This document shows positions 7,459 through 17,406 of a stretch of DNA of 64,000 nt, piece by piece (position 1 is the stretch's first letter; each line of letters starts with the position of its first letter). Made by a program: the position numbers and the translations under genes. The stretch lies in the NCBI RefSeq assembly GCF_018069875.1, contig NZ_JAGQDF010000002.1, positions 1 through 64,000 on the forward strand. Reading direction: 5' to 3'. The notes below the pieces were generated by a model, which saw only the letters and a list, made by a program, of their open reading frames with translations, made no database searches and was not told the DNA's origin. The stretch comes from Ideonella alba. Its GTDB lineage: Bacteria; Pseudomonadota; Gammaproteobacteria; Burkholderiales; Burkholderiaceae_C.

Positions 7459-10344
7459 ATGGCAGTGACCACCGTCGCCCAACTCGCAGCCGAACTGAAT
7501 CGGCCCGCCGCGACGCTGTTGGAGCAGTTGCAGTCGGCTGGCGTGGCAAAGCAGTCGGCCGACGACGCCCTGACCGAAGTCGACAAGGAGCGCCTGCTCG
7601 ACTTCCTGCGCACCTCGCATGGCACCGCCAGCGGCGAGCGCAAGAAGATCACGCTGACCCGCAAGTCGACCTCCGAGATCAAGCAGGCCGACGCCTCCGG
7701 CAAGGCCCGCACGATCCAGGTCGAGGTTCGCAAGAAGCGCACCTTCGTCAAGCGCGATGACCTGCCCGGCGCGCCGGTCGAGGACGCCGCCGCCCAGGAG
7801 GCCGCCGAACTCGCCCGCCGCGAGGAGGAAGCCCGCGCCCAGGTCGAGCTGATCCGCCAGCAGGAAGAAGCGCTGGCCGAGCAACGCCGCCAGCGCGAGG
7901 AGCGAGAGCGCCTGGAACGCGAGGCCGCCGAACGCGCCGCCGCCGAGGCTGCCGCCGCGCGCGCTGCCGCCGAGGCCGCCGCCGCTGCCGAGGCCGCCGC
8001 CCAGGCCGCCGCGGCCGCTGCGGCCCAGCAGAGCGCCGCCGCCGTGACCACGCCGGCACCTGCCCCTGCGCCCGCCCCGGTGCCGGCACCGGCGCCTGCC
8101 GAGCCGGCCAAGCCGACCGTGCGTCTGGTCAAGGGCAACTCGGCGGACGCCGAGGAGCAGAAGCGCCTGGCCGATCTGGCCAAGCGCAAGCAGGCCGCCG
8201 AGGACGAAGCCGCCAAGATTCGCGAGATGATGAATCGCAAGGCGAAGGTCATGGTCGCCAAGAAGGAGGAGCCCAAGCCGGTCGAGCCGGTGGCTGCGGC
8301 CAACAAGGAAGGCATCAAGGGCACCATCCACAAGGCCAAGGCCGCGCCGGGCGCCCCGGGCACCACGACCACCGCCACCGCTGGCAAACCGGGTGACAAG
8401 AAGTCGGTCAAGTCCGAGAAGCTGTCGTCGAGCTGGGCCGAGGACAAGAAGCGCGGCACGCCGGCCGGCAAGGGCCGACCCGACACCAACGCCGGTCGCG
8501 CCGGCTGGAAGGCCCCGCGTGGCGGCCGCCGCGGCGACAGCCGCGATGGCGACCGCGGCAGCAACTTCCAGATGCCTTCCGAGCCGCAGACCCAGGAAGT
8601 GCACATCCCCGAGACCATCTCGGTGGCCGACCTGGCTCACAAGATGTCGGTCAAGGCCAGCGAGGTCATCAAGAAGCTGATGCAGCTGGGCCAGATGGTC
8701 ACCATCAACCAGCAGCTGGACCAGGAAACGGCCATGATCGTGGTCGAGGAAATGGGCCACAAGGCGTTTGCCGCCAAGCTGGATGATCCGGACGCCTTCC
8801 TCGAGGAAGAACACGCCGCCACCGATGGCGAAGCGCTGCCGCGCGCGCCGGTGGTCACCGTCATGGGCCACGTCGACCACGGCAAGACCTCGCTGCTGGA
8901 CTACATCCGCCGCAGCCGGGTGGCCGCGGGCGAGGCCGGCGGCATCACGCAGCACATCGGCGCCTACCACGTCGAGACGCCGCGCGGTGTCGTCACCTTC
9001 CTCGACACCCCGGGTCACGAGGCCTTCTCGGCCATGCGTGCCCGCGGTGCCAAGGCCACCGACATCGTCATCCTGGTCTGTGCCGCCGACGACGGCGTGA
9101 TGCCGCAGACCAAGGAGGCCATCTCCCACGCCCGTGACGCCAAGGTGCCGATCGTGGTGGCGATGACCAAGATCGACAAGCCCGAGGCCAACGTCGAGCG
9201 CGTCAAGAGCGAACTGGTGGCCGAGCAGGTCGTGCCGGAAGACTTCGGTGGCGAGAGCCCCTTCGTGGGCGTGTCGTCCAAGACCGGCCAGGGCATTGAC
9301 GAACTGCTGGAGCAGGTGCTGCTGCAGGCCGAGGTGCTGGAGCTCACCGCGCCTGTGGACGCGGCCGCCAAGGGCCTGGTCGTCGAAGCGCGCCTGGACA
9401 AGGGTCGCGGCCCGGTCGCCACCGTGCTGGTGCAATCCGGCACGCTGAAGAAGGGCGACGTGGTCCTGGTGGGTTCGAGCTACGGCCGCGTGCGGGCCAT
9501 GCTGGACGAGGATGGCAAGCCCACCGAGGCGGCCGGCCCGTCGATTCCTGTCGAGATCCAGGGCCTGACCGAGGTCCCGCTGGCCGGTGACGACTTCATG
9601 GTGCTGGCCGACGAGCGCCGCGCCCGTGAGATCGCCACCTTCCGACAGGGCAAGTACCGCGACGTCAAGCTGGCCAAGCAGCAGGCCGCCAAGCTGCAGA
9701 CCATCATGAACGAGATGGGCCAGGAAGCGGCGCAGGCACTGCCCCTGATCATCAAGGCGGACGTGCAGGGCTCGCAGGAGGCACTCACCCAGTCGCTGCT
9801 GAAGCTGTCCACCGCAGAGGTCAAGGTGCAGATCGTCCACGCGGCGGTCGGCGGCATCAGCGAGTCGGACGTCAACCTGGCGGTCGCCTCCAAGGCCATC
9901 ATCATCGGCTTCAACACCCGTGCGGACGCCAATGCACGCAAGGTGGCCGAGCACAACGGCGTGGACATCCGCTACTACAACATCATCTACGACGCCGTGG
10001 ACGAGGTGAAGGCGGCGATGGGCGGCATGCTGGCGCCGGAGCAGAAGGAAGAGGCGCTGGGTACGGCGGAGATCCGCAAGGTCTTCGTGGCCTCGAAGAT
10101 CGGCACCGTGGCCGGCTCGATGGTCACCTCGGGCCTGGTCCGCCGCAACGCCAAGTTCCGTCTGCTGCGCGACAACATCGTCATCTACACCGGCGAGGTG
10201 GAATCGGTGCGTCGCGAGAAGGATGACGTGAAGGAAGTCAAGGAAGGCTTCGAGTGCGGTATCAAGCTGCGCAACTACAACGACATCCACGAAGGCGACG
10301 TGCTGGAGATCTACGAAATCAAGGAGATCGCCCGCACGCTGTAA
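7459..10344 (+). CDS. infB: Translation initiation factor IF-2
   Basis: A 961-residue GTPase that places initiator tRNA on the 30S subunit. It has an IF2-N domain at the start, then a long low-complexity Ala/Glu/Arg and Ala/Pro linker (about 95-225), a second IF2-N-like segment (about 380-430), and the G domain with G1 GHVDHGKT at 470-477, DTPGHEAF and TKID. Domains II-IV follow to the C-terminus. An AAGGAACAA ribosome site precedes the ATG. It is 61 bases after nusA, and a terminator lies 26 bases beyond its stop. Confidence 0.98.
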   Translation: MAVTTVAQLAAELNRPAATLLEQLQSAGVAKQSADDALTEVDKERLLDFLRTSHGTASGERKKITLTRKSTSEIKQADASGKARTIQVEVRKKRTFVKRDDLPGAPVEDAAAQEAAELARREEEARAQVELIRQQEEALAEQRRQREERERLEREAAERAAAEAAAARAAAEAAAAAEAAAQAAAAAAAQQSAAAVTTPAPAPAPAPVPAPAPAEPAKPTVRLVKGNSADAEEQKRLADLAKRKQAAEDEAAKIREMMNRKAKVMVAKKEEPKPVEPVAAANKEGIKGTIHKAKAAPGAPGTTTTATAGKPGDKKSVKSEKLSSSWAEDKKRGTPAGKGRPDTNAGRAGWKAPRGGRRGDSRDGDRGSNFQMPSEPQTQEVHIPETISVADLAHKMSVKASEVIKKLMQLGQMVTINQQLDQETAMIVVEEMGHKAFAAKLDDPDAFLEEEHAATDGEALPRAPVVTVMGHVDHGKTSLLDYIRRSRVAAGEAGGITQHIGAYHVETPRGVVTFLDTPGHEAFSAMRARGAKATDIVILVCAADDGVMPQTKEAISHARDAKVPIVVAMTKIDKPEANVERVKSELVAEQVVPEDFGGESPFVGVSSKTGQGIDELLEQVLLQAEVLELTAPVDAAAKGLVVEARLDKGRGPVATVLVQSGTLKKGDVVLVGSSYGRVRAMLDEDGKPTEAAGPSIPVEIQGLTEVPLAGDDFMVLADERRAREIATFRQGKYRDVKLAKQQAAKLQTIMNEMGQEAAQALPLIIKADVQGSQEALTQSLLKLSTAEVKVQIVHAAVGGISESDVNLAVASKAIIIGFNTRADANARKVAEHNGVDIRYYNIIYDAVDEVKAAMGGMLAPEQKEEALGTAEIRKVFVASKIGTVAGSMVTSGLVRRNAKFRLLRDNIVIYTGEVESVRREKDDVKEVKEGFECGIKLRNYNDIHEGDVLEIYEIKEIARTL

Positions 10345-10370
10345 GCCGGCGGACAGGACGCCCCGCGTTC

Positions 10371-10397
10371 AACCCCGCCGCCTGCGGCGGGGTTTTT
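10371..10397 (+). terminator. Intrinsic terminator between infB and rbfA
   Basis: CCCCGCCG (10373-10380), loop CCTG, CGGCGGGG (10385-10392), then TTTTT. A stem this strong with a T-run should end most infB transcripts. rbfA and truB begin only about 30 bases later on the same strand, so they depend on readthrough or an unseen promoter. Confidence 0.88.
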
Positions 10398-10428
10398 GCT
10401 TGAGGCGACCGATGGTCAGGAGCATCCC

Positions 10429-10794
10429 ATGCGACACAAGCGCAGCATTCCCAATCGCAGTTTCCGCGTCGCTGACCAGATCCAGCGCGACGTGGCCGAG
10501 CTCATCCGCGAGCTCAAGGATCCGCGCATCGGCATGGTCACGATCAGCGGCGTCGACGTCACGCCCGACTACGCCCACGCCACGGTGCGCTTCACGCTGC
10601 TGGTGGGCAGCCCCGAGGCCACCGAAGAGGCCTTGAACGAGGCGGCCGGCTTCGTGCGCAACGGCCTGTTCAAGCGCCTGCAGATCCACACCGTGCCGAC
10701 GCTGCATTTCAAGTTCGACCAGACCACCGAGCGGGCGGCCGAACTCAATGCGCTGATCCAGCGCGCCAATGCCACCCGCGCCAAGGACGAGTGA
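10429..10794 (+). CDS. rbfA: 30S ribosome-binding factor RbfA
   Basis: A 121-residue KH-fold protein that helps 16S rRNA 5'-end maturation and cold adaptation. The family features are [14 protein letters not shown], the KDPRIG turn and the VTPDYAHA segment. The ATG at 10429 was chosen because AGGAG lies just upstream and the N-terminus ([14 protein letters not shown]) matches relatives; the open frame from 10396 would run through the terminator. truB follows with almost no gap. Confidence 0.96.
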   Translation: MRHKRSIPNRSFRVADQIQRDVAELIRELKDPRIGMVTISGVDVTPDYAHATVRFTLLVGSPEATEEALNEAAGFVRNGLFKRLQIHTVPTLHFKFDQTTERAAELNALIQRANATRAKDE

Positions 10795-10798
10795 GCCT

Positions 10799-11740
10799 GT
10801 GAACGCGCCCTTGCGTCCCCGCGTGCCGCGCCGTGCCCTGCATGGCGTGCTGCTGCTGGACAAGCCGGTGGGCCTGTCCAGCAACGACGCGCTGCAGAAA
10901 GCCAAGCGCCTGATGCGGGCCGAGAAGGCCGGCCACACCGGCACGCTGGACCTGCTGGCCAGCGGCCTGCTGCCGCTGTGCTTTGGCGCGGCCACCAAGT
11001 TCTCGCAGGCCAGCCTGGACGCCGACAAACGCTACACCGCCACGCTGCGCCTGGGCCAGACCCGCGCCGGCGGCGACCTGGAAGGCGAGGTGCTGCGCGA
11101 GCGCCCGGTGGCCGTGGACCTGGCGGCGATCCAAACCGCCTGCGCCCGCTTCACCGGCCCGATCGCCCAGGTGCCACCGATGCACTCGGCACTGAAGAAG
11201 GACGGCAAGGCGCTGTACGAGTACGCCCGCGCCGGCATCGAGGTCGAGCGCACGCCGCGCCAGGTCACGATCCATGCGATCGACATCCTCGCCTGGACGC
11301 CCGAGCAGCACACCCTGGTGCTGGACGTGCGCTGCTCCAAGGGCACCTACATCCGCACGCTGGCCGAGGACATCGGCGAGGCGCTGGGCTGCGGCGCCCA
11401 CCTGTCGGCGCTGCGCCGTACCGCCAGCGGCGGCCTGGCCCTGGCCGACGCCGTCACCCTGGAGCGCCTGGCCGAGATGACCGAGCCTGAGCGCGACGCC
11501 TGCCTGCGCCGCCCCGACAGCCTGCTCTCCGACCGCCCCGAGGTGCGCCTGCCGGCGCCCGAGGCGGCCCGATTCCTGCAAGGCCTGCGTCGCCGCACCG
11601 CGCTGGCCGATGCCGACGCCGTGCGCGTCTACGGCCCCGAACCCGCTGCCTTTCTGGGCAGCGCCCACATCACCGCCGGCGAACTCATCGCCGACCGCCT
11701 GTTGAGCCCCCCAGAGGTCCAGGCCCTGCTGCAATCCTGA
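10799..11740 (+). CDS. truB: tRNA pseudouridine(55) synthase TruB
   Basis: A 313-residue enzyme that converts U55 in the T-loop of tRNA to pseudouridine. The catalytic aspartate is D51 in GHTGTLD. Other TruB segments are LLLDKPVGLSSND, KRYTATLRLG and CSKGTYIRTLAEDIG. I placed the start at the GTG at 10799, 4 bases after the rbfA stop; an in-frame ATG at 10769 would overlap rbfA by 26 bases. Oddity: the residue after the catalytic Asp is Leu (TLDLLASG), whereas most TruB proteins have Pro (TLDPLATG). Confidence 0.94.
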   Translation: MNAPLRPRVPRRALHGVLLLDKPVGLSSNDALQKAKRLMRAEKAGHTGTLDLLASGLLPLCFGAATKFSQASLDADKRYTATLRLGQTRAGGDLEGEVLRERPVAVDLAAIQTACARFTGPIAQVPPMHSALKKDGKALYEYARAGIEVERTPRQVTIHAIDILAWTPEQHTLVLDVRCSKGTYIRTLAEDIGEALGCGAHLSALRRTASGGLALADAVTLERLAEMTEPERDACLRRPDSLLSDRPEVRLPAPEAARFLQGLRRRTALADADAVRVYGPEPAAFLGSAHITAGELIADRLLSPPEVQALLQS

Positions 11741-11756
11741 GAAACCGAGGCCCCTC

Positions 11757-13586
11757 ATGAGCCGTCAGATCCGCAACATCGCCATCATCGCCCACGTCGA
11801 CCATGGCAAGACCACCATGGTCGACCAACTGCTGCGCCAGAGCGGCACCTTCGCCGAGCACGAGAAGGTCGTCGACACGGTGATGGACAGCAATGCCATC
11901 GAGCGCGAGCGTGGCATCACCATCCTGGCCAAGAACTGTGCGGTGCGCTGGAACGACACCCACATCAACATCGTCGACACCCCGGGCCACGCCGACTTCG
12001 GCGGCGAGGTCGAACGGGCCCTGTCGATGGTCGACGGCGTGCTGCTGCTGATCGATGCCCAGGAGGGCCCGATGCCGCAGACCCGTTTCGTCACCAAGAA
12101 GGCGCTGGCGCTGGGCCTGCGCCCGATCGTCGTGGTCAACAAGGTCGACAAGCCGGGCGCCAACTGCGACAAGGTGATCAACGCCGCCTTCGACCTGTTC
12201 GACAAGCTGGGCGCCACCGATGAGCAGCTCGATTTCCCGGTGGTCTATGCCTCGGGCATCAATGGCTGGTCCTCACTCGAGGAAGGCCCGGCCGGCGAGG
12301 CCTGGGGCACCTCGATGGGCCCGCTGTTCGACACCATCCTGAAGCACGTGCCCGCCCACCAGGGCGACCCGGCCGCGCCGCTGCAACTGCAGATCTCGGC
12401 GCTGGACTACTCCACCTTCGTCGGCCGCATCGGCGTGGGCCGCATCAACGCCGGCACGCTGCGCCCCGCGCAGGATGTGCTGGTCATGGAAGGTCCGGAC
12501 GGCAAGTCCTACAAGGGCCGCGTCAACCAGGTCCAGACCTTCCAGGGCCTGGAGCGCCAGCAGGCCACCGAGGCCGGCCCGGGCGACATCGTGCTGATCA
12601 ACGGCATCGAGGACCTGGGCATCGGCGTGACCATCACCGACCCGGCCAACCCGGCGCCGCTGCCGATGCTGAAGATCGACGAGCCGACGCTGACGATGAA
12701 CTTCTGCGTCAACACCAGCCCGCTGGCCGGCCGCGAAGGCAAGTACGTCACCAGCCGCCAGATCTGGGACCGGCTGCAGAAGGAGCTGCAAAGCAACGTC
12801 GCGCTGCGCGTGTCCGAGACCGACGAGGACGGCGTCTTCGAAGTGTCCGGCCGAGGCGAACTGCACCTGACCATCCTGCTGGAGAACATGCGCCGCGAGG
12901 GCTACGAACTGGCGGTCAGCAAGCCGCGCGTGGTCTTTCACGACATCGACGGCGTGCGCCACGAGCCGATCGAGCTGGTCACCGCCGACGTCGAGGAAAC
13001 CCACCAGGGCGGCGTGATGCAGGCGCTGGGCGAGCGCAAGGGCGAGCTGGTCAACATGGAACCCGATGGCCGCGGCCGCGTGCGCCTGGAGTACCGCATC
13101 CCGGCGCGCGGCCTGATCGGCTTCTCCAACGAGTTCCTGAACCTGACCCGCGGCTCGGGCCTGATCAGCAACATCTTCGACGGCTACGAGCCGCACAAGG
13201 GCGAGATCGCCGGCCGCAAGAACGGCGTGCTGATCAGCATGGACGCCGGTGAGATCTTCACCTACGCGCTGGGCAAGCTCGATGACCGCGGCCGCATGTT
13301 CGTCAAGCCCAACGACCCGGTGTACGAGGGCATGATCGTCGGCATCCACAGCCGCGAGAACGACCTGGTGGTCAACGCCACCCGCACCAAGCAGCTGACC
13401 AACTTCCGCGTCAGCGGCAAGGAAGACGCGATCAAGATCACGCCGCCGATCGAGCTGACGCTGGAGTACGGCGTCGAGTTCATCGACGACGACGAACTGG
13501 TCGAGATCACGCCCAAGAGCATCCGCGTGCGCAAGCGCCACCTCAGCGAACACGACCGCAAGCGCGCCGCGCGCGAGAGCGCATGA
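11757..13586 (+). CDS. typA: Ribosome-associated GTPase TypA/BipA
   Basis: A 609-residue translational GTPase of the EF-G-like group involved in 50S assembly and stress or low-temperature growth. G1 AHVDHGKTT lies at 12-20, DTPGHADF marks G3 and NKVDKPGA G4. Domain II, EF-G-like domains III/V and the BipA-specific C-terminal domain follow ([12 protein letters not shown] near the end). A GAGG site precedes the ATG. Its stop overlaps the next start by 4 bases. Confidence 0.98.
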   Translation: MSRQIRNIAIIAHVDHGKTTMVDQLLRQSGTFAEHEKVVDTVMDSNAIERERGITILAKNCAVRWNDTHINIVDTPGHADFGGEVERALSMVDGVLLLIDAQEGPMPQTRFVTKKALALGLRPIVVVNKVDKPGANCDKVINAAFDLFDKLGATDEQLDFPVVYASGINGWSSLEEGPAGEAWGTSMGPLFDTILKHVPAHQGDPAAPLQLQISALDYSTFVGRIGVGRINAGTLRPAQDVLVMEGPDGKSYKGRVNQVQTFQGLERQQATEAGPGDIVLINGIEDLGIGVTITDPANPAPLPMLKIDEPTLTMNFCVNTSPLAGREGKYVTSRQIWDRLQKELQSNVALRVSETDEDGVFEVSGRGELHLTILLENMRREGYELAVSKPRVVFHDIDGVRHEPIELVTADVEETHQGGVMQALGERKGELVNMEPDGRGRVRLEYRIPARGLIGFSNEFLNLTRGSGLISNIFDGYEPHKGEIAGRKNGVLISMDAGEIFTYALGKLDDRGRMFVKPNDPVYEGMIVGIHSRENDLVVNATRTKQLTNFRVSGKEDAIKITPPIELTLEYGVEFIDDDELVEITPKSIRVRKRHLSEHDRKRAARESA

Positions 13587-14473
13587 CGCACCGCCAGGCG
13601 GTGCTGACGATGCTGATCGTCACGCTGCTGTGGAGCATCGCCGGCGTCGTCACGCGCCACCTGGAAGCCGCCGCCTCGTTCGAGGTCACCTTCTGGCGCA
13701 GCGCTGCCAACGCGCTGGCGCTGGCCGTGCTGCTGGGCTGGCAGAAAGGGCTGGCCACGCTGTGGGCCGAGGTGCGTGGAGGAGGGCGGCTGCTGTGGTT
13801 GTCGGCCGCCTGCTGGACGGTGATGTTCACCTCCTTCATGCTGGCGATGACGCTGACCACCGTGGCCAATGTGCTGGTGACGATGTCGCTGGCGCCGCTG
13901 GTGACCGCGCTGATCAGCCGGGTCTGGCTGAAGCACCGGCTGCCGGTGCGCACCTGGGTGGCCATCGTGCTGGCCGGTGTCGGCATCGGCTGGATGTACG
14001 GCTCCCAGGTGGCTGGCGGCAGCCACCGCGACCTGCTGGGCACGCTGGTGGCGCTGACCGTGCCGCTGGCCGGCGGCACCATGTGGACGCTGCTGCAGCA
14101 CAACGCCCAGGCCCACCCCGATGAGCACCGCGACATGACGCCGGCGGTGCTGCTGGGCTCCCTCGCTTCGGCGCTGCTGACGCTGCCGCCGGCCTGGCCG
14201 CTCACCGCCTCGGGCCATGACATCGGTCTGCTGGTGATGCTGGGCGTGGTGCAACTGGCCATTCCCTGCGTGCTGGCGGTGGCCGCCGGCCGGGTGCTGA
14301 AGGCGCCCGAGGCGGCGCTGCTGGGCTTGCTGGAAATCCTGTTTGGCGTCACCTGGACCTGGCTGGGCACCGCCGAGTCGCCCACGCCGGCGGTGATCGG
14401 TGGTGGCACCCTGGTGCTGCTGGCGCTGGCCGGCAACGAGGCCCTGGCGCTGCGCCAGCGCGCCCAGGCCTGA
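13583..14473 (+). CDS. EamA-family (DMT) transporter
   Basis: A 296-residue inner-membrane protein with about ten hydrophobic helices in two EamA repeats, typical of the drug/metabolite transporter superfamily. The substrate cannot be read from sequence. It starts inside the typA stop codon (ATGA overlap) and so is probably translated with it, an unusual partner for a ribosome GTPase that may simply reflect operon crowding. A second, unrelated DMT protein lies at 21687-22580. Confidence 0.88.
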   Translation: MTHRQAVLTMLIVTLLWSIAGVVTRHLEAAASFEVTFWRSAANALALAVLLGWQKGLATLWAEVRGGGRLLWLSAACWTVMFTSFMLAMTLTTVANVLVTMSLAPLVTALISRVWLKHRLPVRTWVAIVLAGVGIGWMYGSQVAGGSHRDLLGTLVALTVPLAGGTMWTLLQHNAQAHPDEHRDMTPAVLLGSLASALLTLPPAWPLTASGHDIGLLVMLGVVQLAIPCVLAVAAGRVLKAPEAALLGLLEILFGVTWTWLGTAESPTPAVIGGGTLVLLALAGNEALALRQRAQA

Positions 14474-14486
14474 GAAAATCCTGCCC

Positions 14487-15605
14487 ATGAGCACGCAACC
14501 TTCCCACGCCGTCTCGAGCGACGGCCATGTGCTGGCCGAGCGCCGCGGCGCGATCGGCCTGATCACGCTGAACCGCGCCGGTGCGCTGAATGCGCTGTCG
14601 CTGGCCATGGTGCGCGACCTGACCCAGGTGCTGCTGGACTGGCGCACCGACCCCGCCGTGGCCGGCGTGGTGGTGCGCGGCGCCGGCCGCGAGGGCAAGC
14701 CGCCGGCCTTTTGCGCCGGGGGCGACATCCGCTTCTTCCACCAGGCTGCGCTGGCAGGTGACCCGCGGCTGGAGGACTTCTTCACCGAGGAGTACGCCCT
14801 CAACCACCTGATCCACCGCTACCCCAAGCCGTACATCGCGCTGATGGACGGCATCTGCATGGGTGGCGGCATGGGCATCAGCCAGGGCGCGGCGCTGCGC
14901 GTGGTCACCGAGCACAGCAAGCTGGCCATGCCCGAGACCCACATCGGTCTGTTCCCCGACGTCGGCGGGGGCTGGTTCCTGGCCCGCTGCCCTGGGCACC
15001 TGGGCGAATACCTGGCGCTGACCGGCCAGGTGCTGGGCGCCGAGGATGCAATCGCCGCCGGCCTGGCCGACCTCCGCGTCGAGTCGGCGCGACAGGCCGA
15101 GCTGATCGATGCGCTGGCCTCGCTGAAGGACGCCACCGCCGATGGCGTGCTGGCCGCGGTGCGCCACTTCGGCACGCCGGTGGGCGCCGCCCCGCTGGAC
15201 GCCCACCGCGCCGAGATCGACGCCTGCTTCAGCCGCGACTCTCTGGCCGGCATCGACGCCGCGCTGCAGGCCGCCGGCGGCGCCTTCGCCCACAGCACAC
15301 GCCAGGCCCTGGCCAAGCGCTCGCCGCTGATGATGGCCGTCACGCTGGAACAGGTGCGCCGCGCGCGCCAGATGACGCTGGCCGAGGATCTGCGCCTGGA
15401 GCGCGACCTGGTGCGCCACTGCTTCTGGCTGCGCCCCGGCACCGCCAGCGAAACCGTCGAGGGCATCCGCGCGCTGGCGGTGGACAAGGACCACGCACCG
15501 CGCTGGAACCCGCCGCACATCGCCGACGTCACCCCCGAGATGGTGGCGCCGTTCTTCGACAGCCCCTGGCCCGCGCACGTGCATCCGCTGCGGGCGCTGG
15601 ACTGA
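14487..15605 (+). CDS. Enoyl-CoA hydratase/isomerase family protein, probable 3-hydroxyisobutyryl-CoA hydrolase
   Basis: A 372-residue crotonase-fold protein. The length, the CMGGGMG oxyanion-hole segment and the MPETHIGLFPDVG motif, with the Glu typical of the hydrolase subgroup, point to 3-hydroxyisobutyryl-CoA hydrolase. That enzyme cleaves the CoA ester in valine degradation. It could also be a long enoyl-CoA hydratase. The ATG at 14487 gives the expected N-terminus; the frame is open farther upstream but overlaps the transporter. No other valine-pathway gene is nearby. Confidence 0.85.
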   Translation: MSTQPSHAVSSDGHVLAERRGAIGLITLNRAGALNALSLAMVRDLTQVLLDWRTDPAVAGVVVRGAGREGKPPAFCAGGDIRFFHQAALAGDPRLEDFFTEEYALNHLIHRYPKPYIALMDGICMGGGMGISQGAALRVVTEHSKLAMPETHIGLFPDVGGGWFLARCPGHLGEYLALTGQVLGAEDAIAAGLADLRVESARQAELIDALASLKDATADGVLAAVRHFGTPVGAAPLDAHRAEIDACFSRDSLAGIDAALQAAGGAFAHSTRQALAKRSPLMMAVTLEQVRRARQMTLAEDLRLERDLVRHCFWLRPGTASETVEGIRALAVDKDHAPRWNPPHIADVTPEMVAPFFDSPWPAHVHPLRALD

Positions 15606-15613
15606 GGACGGCC

Positions 15614-16465
15614 ATGCAGATCAGCGCGCACGGCGTGGCCATTGAGGTGGATGACCAGGGGCCGATGTCGGCACCGGTGGTGCTGCTGATCCAGGGCCTG
15701 GGCATGCAGCTCACCGACTGGCCGCAGGCCCTGGTCGATGAGCTGGTCGGCCGTGGCTGGCGCGTGCTGCGCTTTGACAACCGGGATGCCGGTCTGTCGC
15801 AGGGCTTCGACAGCGCGGCGATGAGCGGCGGCCTGGCCTACACATTGAGCGACATGGTGCGCGATGCGCTGGGCGTGCTCGACGCCATGGGCGTGCGCTG
15901 CACTCATGTGGTGGGCGCGTCGATGGGCGGCATGATCGCCCAGCGGCTGGCCGCCGCGCACCCCGAGCGCGTGGCCAGCCTCACGCTGGTGATGACCACC
16001 GCCGGCGCGCGCGGCCTGCCGGCCCCGACACCGCAGGCCCTGGCGGCGCTGGCCGCACGGCCCGACGGGCCGGCAATCGACCAGCTGGCGCAGCACATGG
16101 TGCGCAGCTTCGGCGTGCTGGGCAGCCCCGCCTACGCGCCCGAGCCGATGGCCTTCCTGGCCCATTGGCAGCGCCAGGTGCAGCGTGCCTGGCGGCCGCA
16201 GGGCACGGCACGCCAGATGGCCGCGGTGATGGCCGACGGCGACCGCACCAGCCTGCTGGCGCGCATCATCGCCCCGGTCCACATCATCCATGGCGATGCC
16301 GATCCGCTGGTGCCGGTGGCGGCCGCGGAGCACCTGGCCCGGCACCTGCCGGGGGCGACGCTGGACATCATCCCCGGCATGGGCCATGACTTCCCGCTGC
16401 CGCTGATGCCGCGCTGGGCGGCAGGCATCGCCGCCAATGCGGCGCGCGCAGGAGCCGCCCGATGA
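15614..16465 (+). CDS. Alpha/beta-hydrolase fold enzyme
   Basis: A 283-residue hydrolase. It has the nucleophile elbow GASMGG with S103, an acid candidate in HGDADPLVP, and the catalytic His in GMGHDFP near the C-terminus. FDNRDAGLS is an early strand-loop typical of lactonase/esterase-type members. The substrate is unknown. It lies 8 bases after the hydrolase gene and overlaps the next gene by ATGA, so it belongs to the same run of co-translated genes. Confidence 0.88.
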   Translation: MQISAHGVAIEVDDQGPMSAPVVLLIQGLGMQLTDWPQALVDELVGRGWRVLRFDNRDAGLSQGFDSAAMSGGLAYTLSDMVRDALGVLDAMGVRCTHVVGASMGGMIAQRLAAAHPERVASLTLVMTTAGARGLPAPTPQALAALAARPDGPAIDQLAQHMVRSFGVLGSPAYAPEPMAFLAHWQRQVQRAWRPQGTARQMAAVMADGDRTSLLARIIAPVHIIHGDADPLVPVAAAEHLARHLPGATLDIIPGMGHDFPLPLMPRWAAGIAANAARAGAAR

Positions 16466-17406
16466 GCGTCCAGTGGTTCCCCGGCCACATGCATGCCACG
16501 CGCAAGGCGATTGCCGAGCGCATGAAGGCCGGCATCGATGTGGTCATCGAGCTGCTGGACGCGCGCCTGCCGGGCTCCAGTGCCAACCCGCTGCTGGCCG
16601 AACTGACGGCGCGCCGACCTGGCCTGAAGGTGCTGAACAAGCAGGATCTGGCCGATGCCAGCCGCACCGCCGACTGGCTGGCGCATTACAACGCCCAGCC
16701 GCAGACCCGCGCCATCGGCCTGGACGCCAGCGAGCGCGCGCCGGCCCAGCGCCTGGTGGCCGCCTGCCGGGAACTGGCGCCGCAACGCGGCGGCATGGAC
16801 CGGCCGCTGCGCATCCTGATCTGCGGGGTGCCCAACGTGGGCAAGTCCACGCTGGTCAACACCCTGGCCGGCCGAAAGGCCGCCAAGACCGGCGACGAGG
16901 CCGGCATCACCAAGAACGAGCAGCGCATCACGCTCGCCGAGGACGCCTACCTGTTCGACACGCCGGGCATGCTCTGGCCCAAGATCATCGCGCCGCGCTG
17001 TGGCTTCCACCTGGCCGCCAGCGGCGCCGTGGGCCGCAATGCCTACGACGAGCAGGAGGTGGCGCTGGAACTGCTGGAATCGCTGGTCGAGGCGGGCTAT
17101 GCCGCCCTGATCGCGGCGCGCTGGCGCCAGGCCGAGGTCGACGGCGTGCCCGCCGAGGACCTGCTGGAGCGCATTGGCCGCTTCCGCGGTGCCGTGCGCA
17201 GTGGCGGCGTGGTCGACCTGCAGAAGGCCGCCGAGGTGGTGCTCAACGACTTCCGCAGCGGCGCGCTGGGCCGGCTGACACTGGAGACCCCGGCGCAGAT
17301 CGCCACCTGGATCGCCGAGGGCGAGGCCGAGGACGCCCGCCGCCGCGAGGAGCGCGCGGCCATCCGCGAGGAACGCGCGCGCCAGCGCCGCAAGGCCCGC
17401 AAGTGA
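16462..17406 (+). CDS. ylqF: Ribosome biogenesis GTPase YlqF/RbgA type
   Basis: A 314-residue circularly permuted GTPase, with the G4 motif (LNKQDLAD) before G1 (GVPNVGKST) and G3 (DTPG). The N-terminal WFPGHM motif is diagnostic of the YlqF/RbgA group, which acts in late 50S assembly. The C-terminus is strongly basic and Arg/Glu-rich (RREERAAIREERARQRR), probably an RNA-binding helix. It overlaps the upstream hydrolase stop by 4 bases and the dusA start by 1. Confidence 0.94.
   Translation: MSVQWFPGHMHATRKAIAERMKAGIDVVIELLDARLPGSSANPLLAELTARRPGLKVLNKQDLADASRTADWLAHYNAQPQTRAIGLDASERAPAQRLVAACRELAPQRGGMDRPLRILICGVPNVGKSTLVNTLAGRKAAKTGDEAGITKNEQRITLAEDAYLFDTPGMLWPKIIAPRCGFHLAASGAVGRNAYDEQEVALELLESLVEAGYAALIAARWRQAEVDGVPAEDLLERIGRFRGAVRSGGVVDLQKAAEVVLNDFRSGALGRLTLETPAQIATWIAEGEAEDARRREERAAIREERARQRRKARK

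Noticed and set aside
7740-8140. Tandem repeat or expansion in infB
   Set aside because: It is Ala/Glu/Pro low-complexity linker common to GC-rich IF-2, not a periodic repeat.
7387-10290. 967-residue open frame on the minus strand opposite infB
   Set aside because: A shadow of infB; its composition (LLG, HGG, RG repeats) follows from the IF-2 codon pattern and it has no recognisable family.
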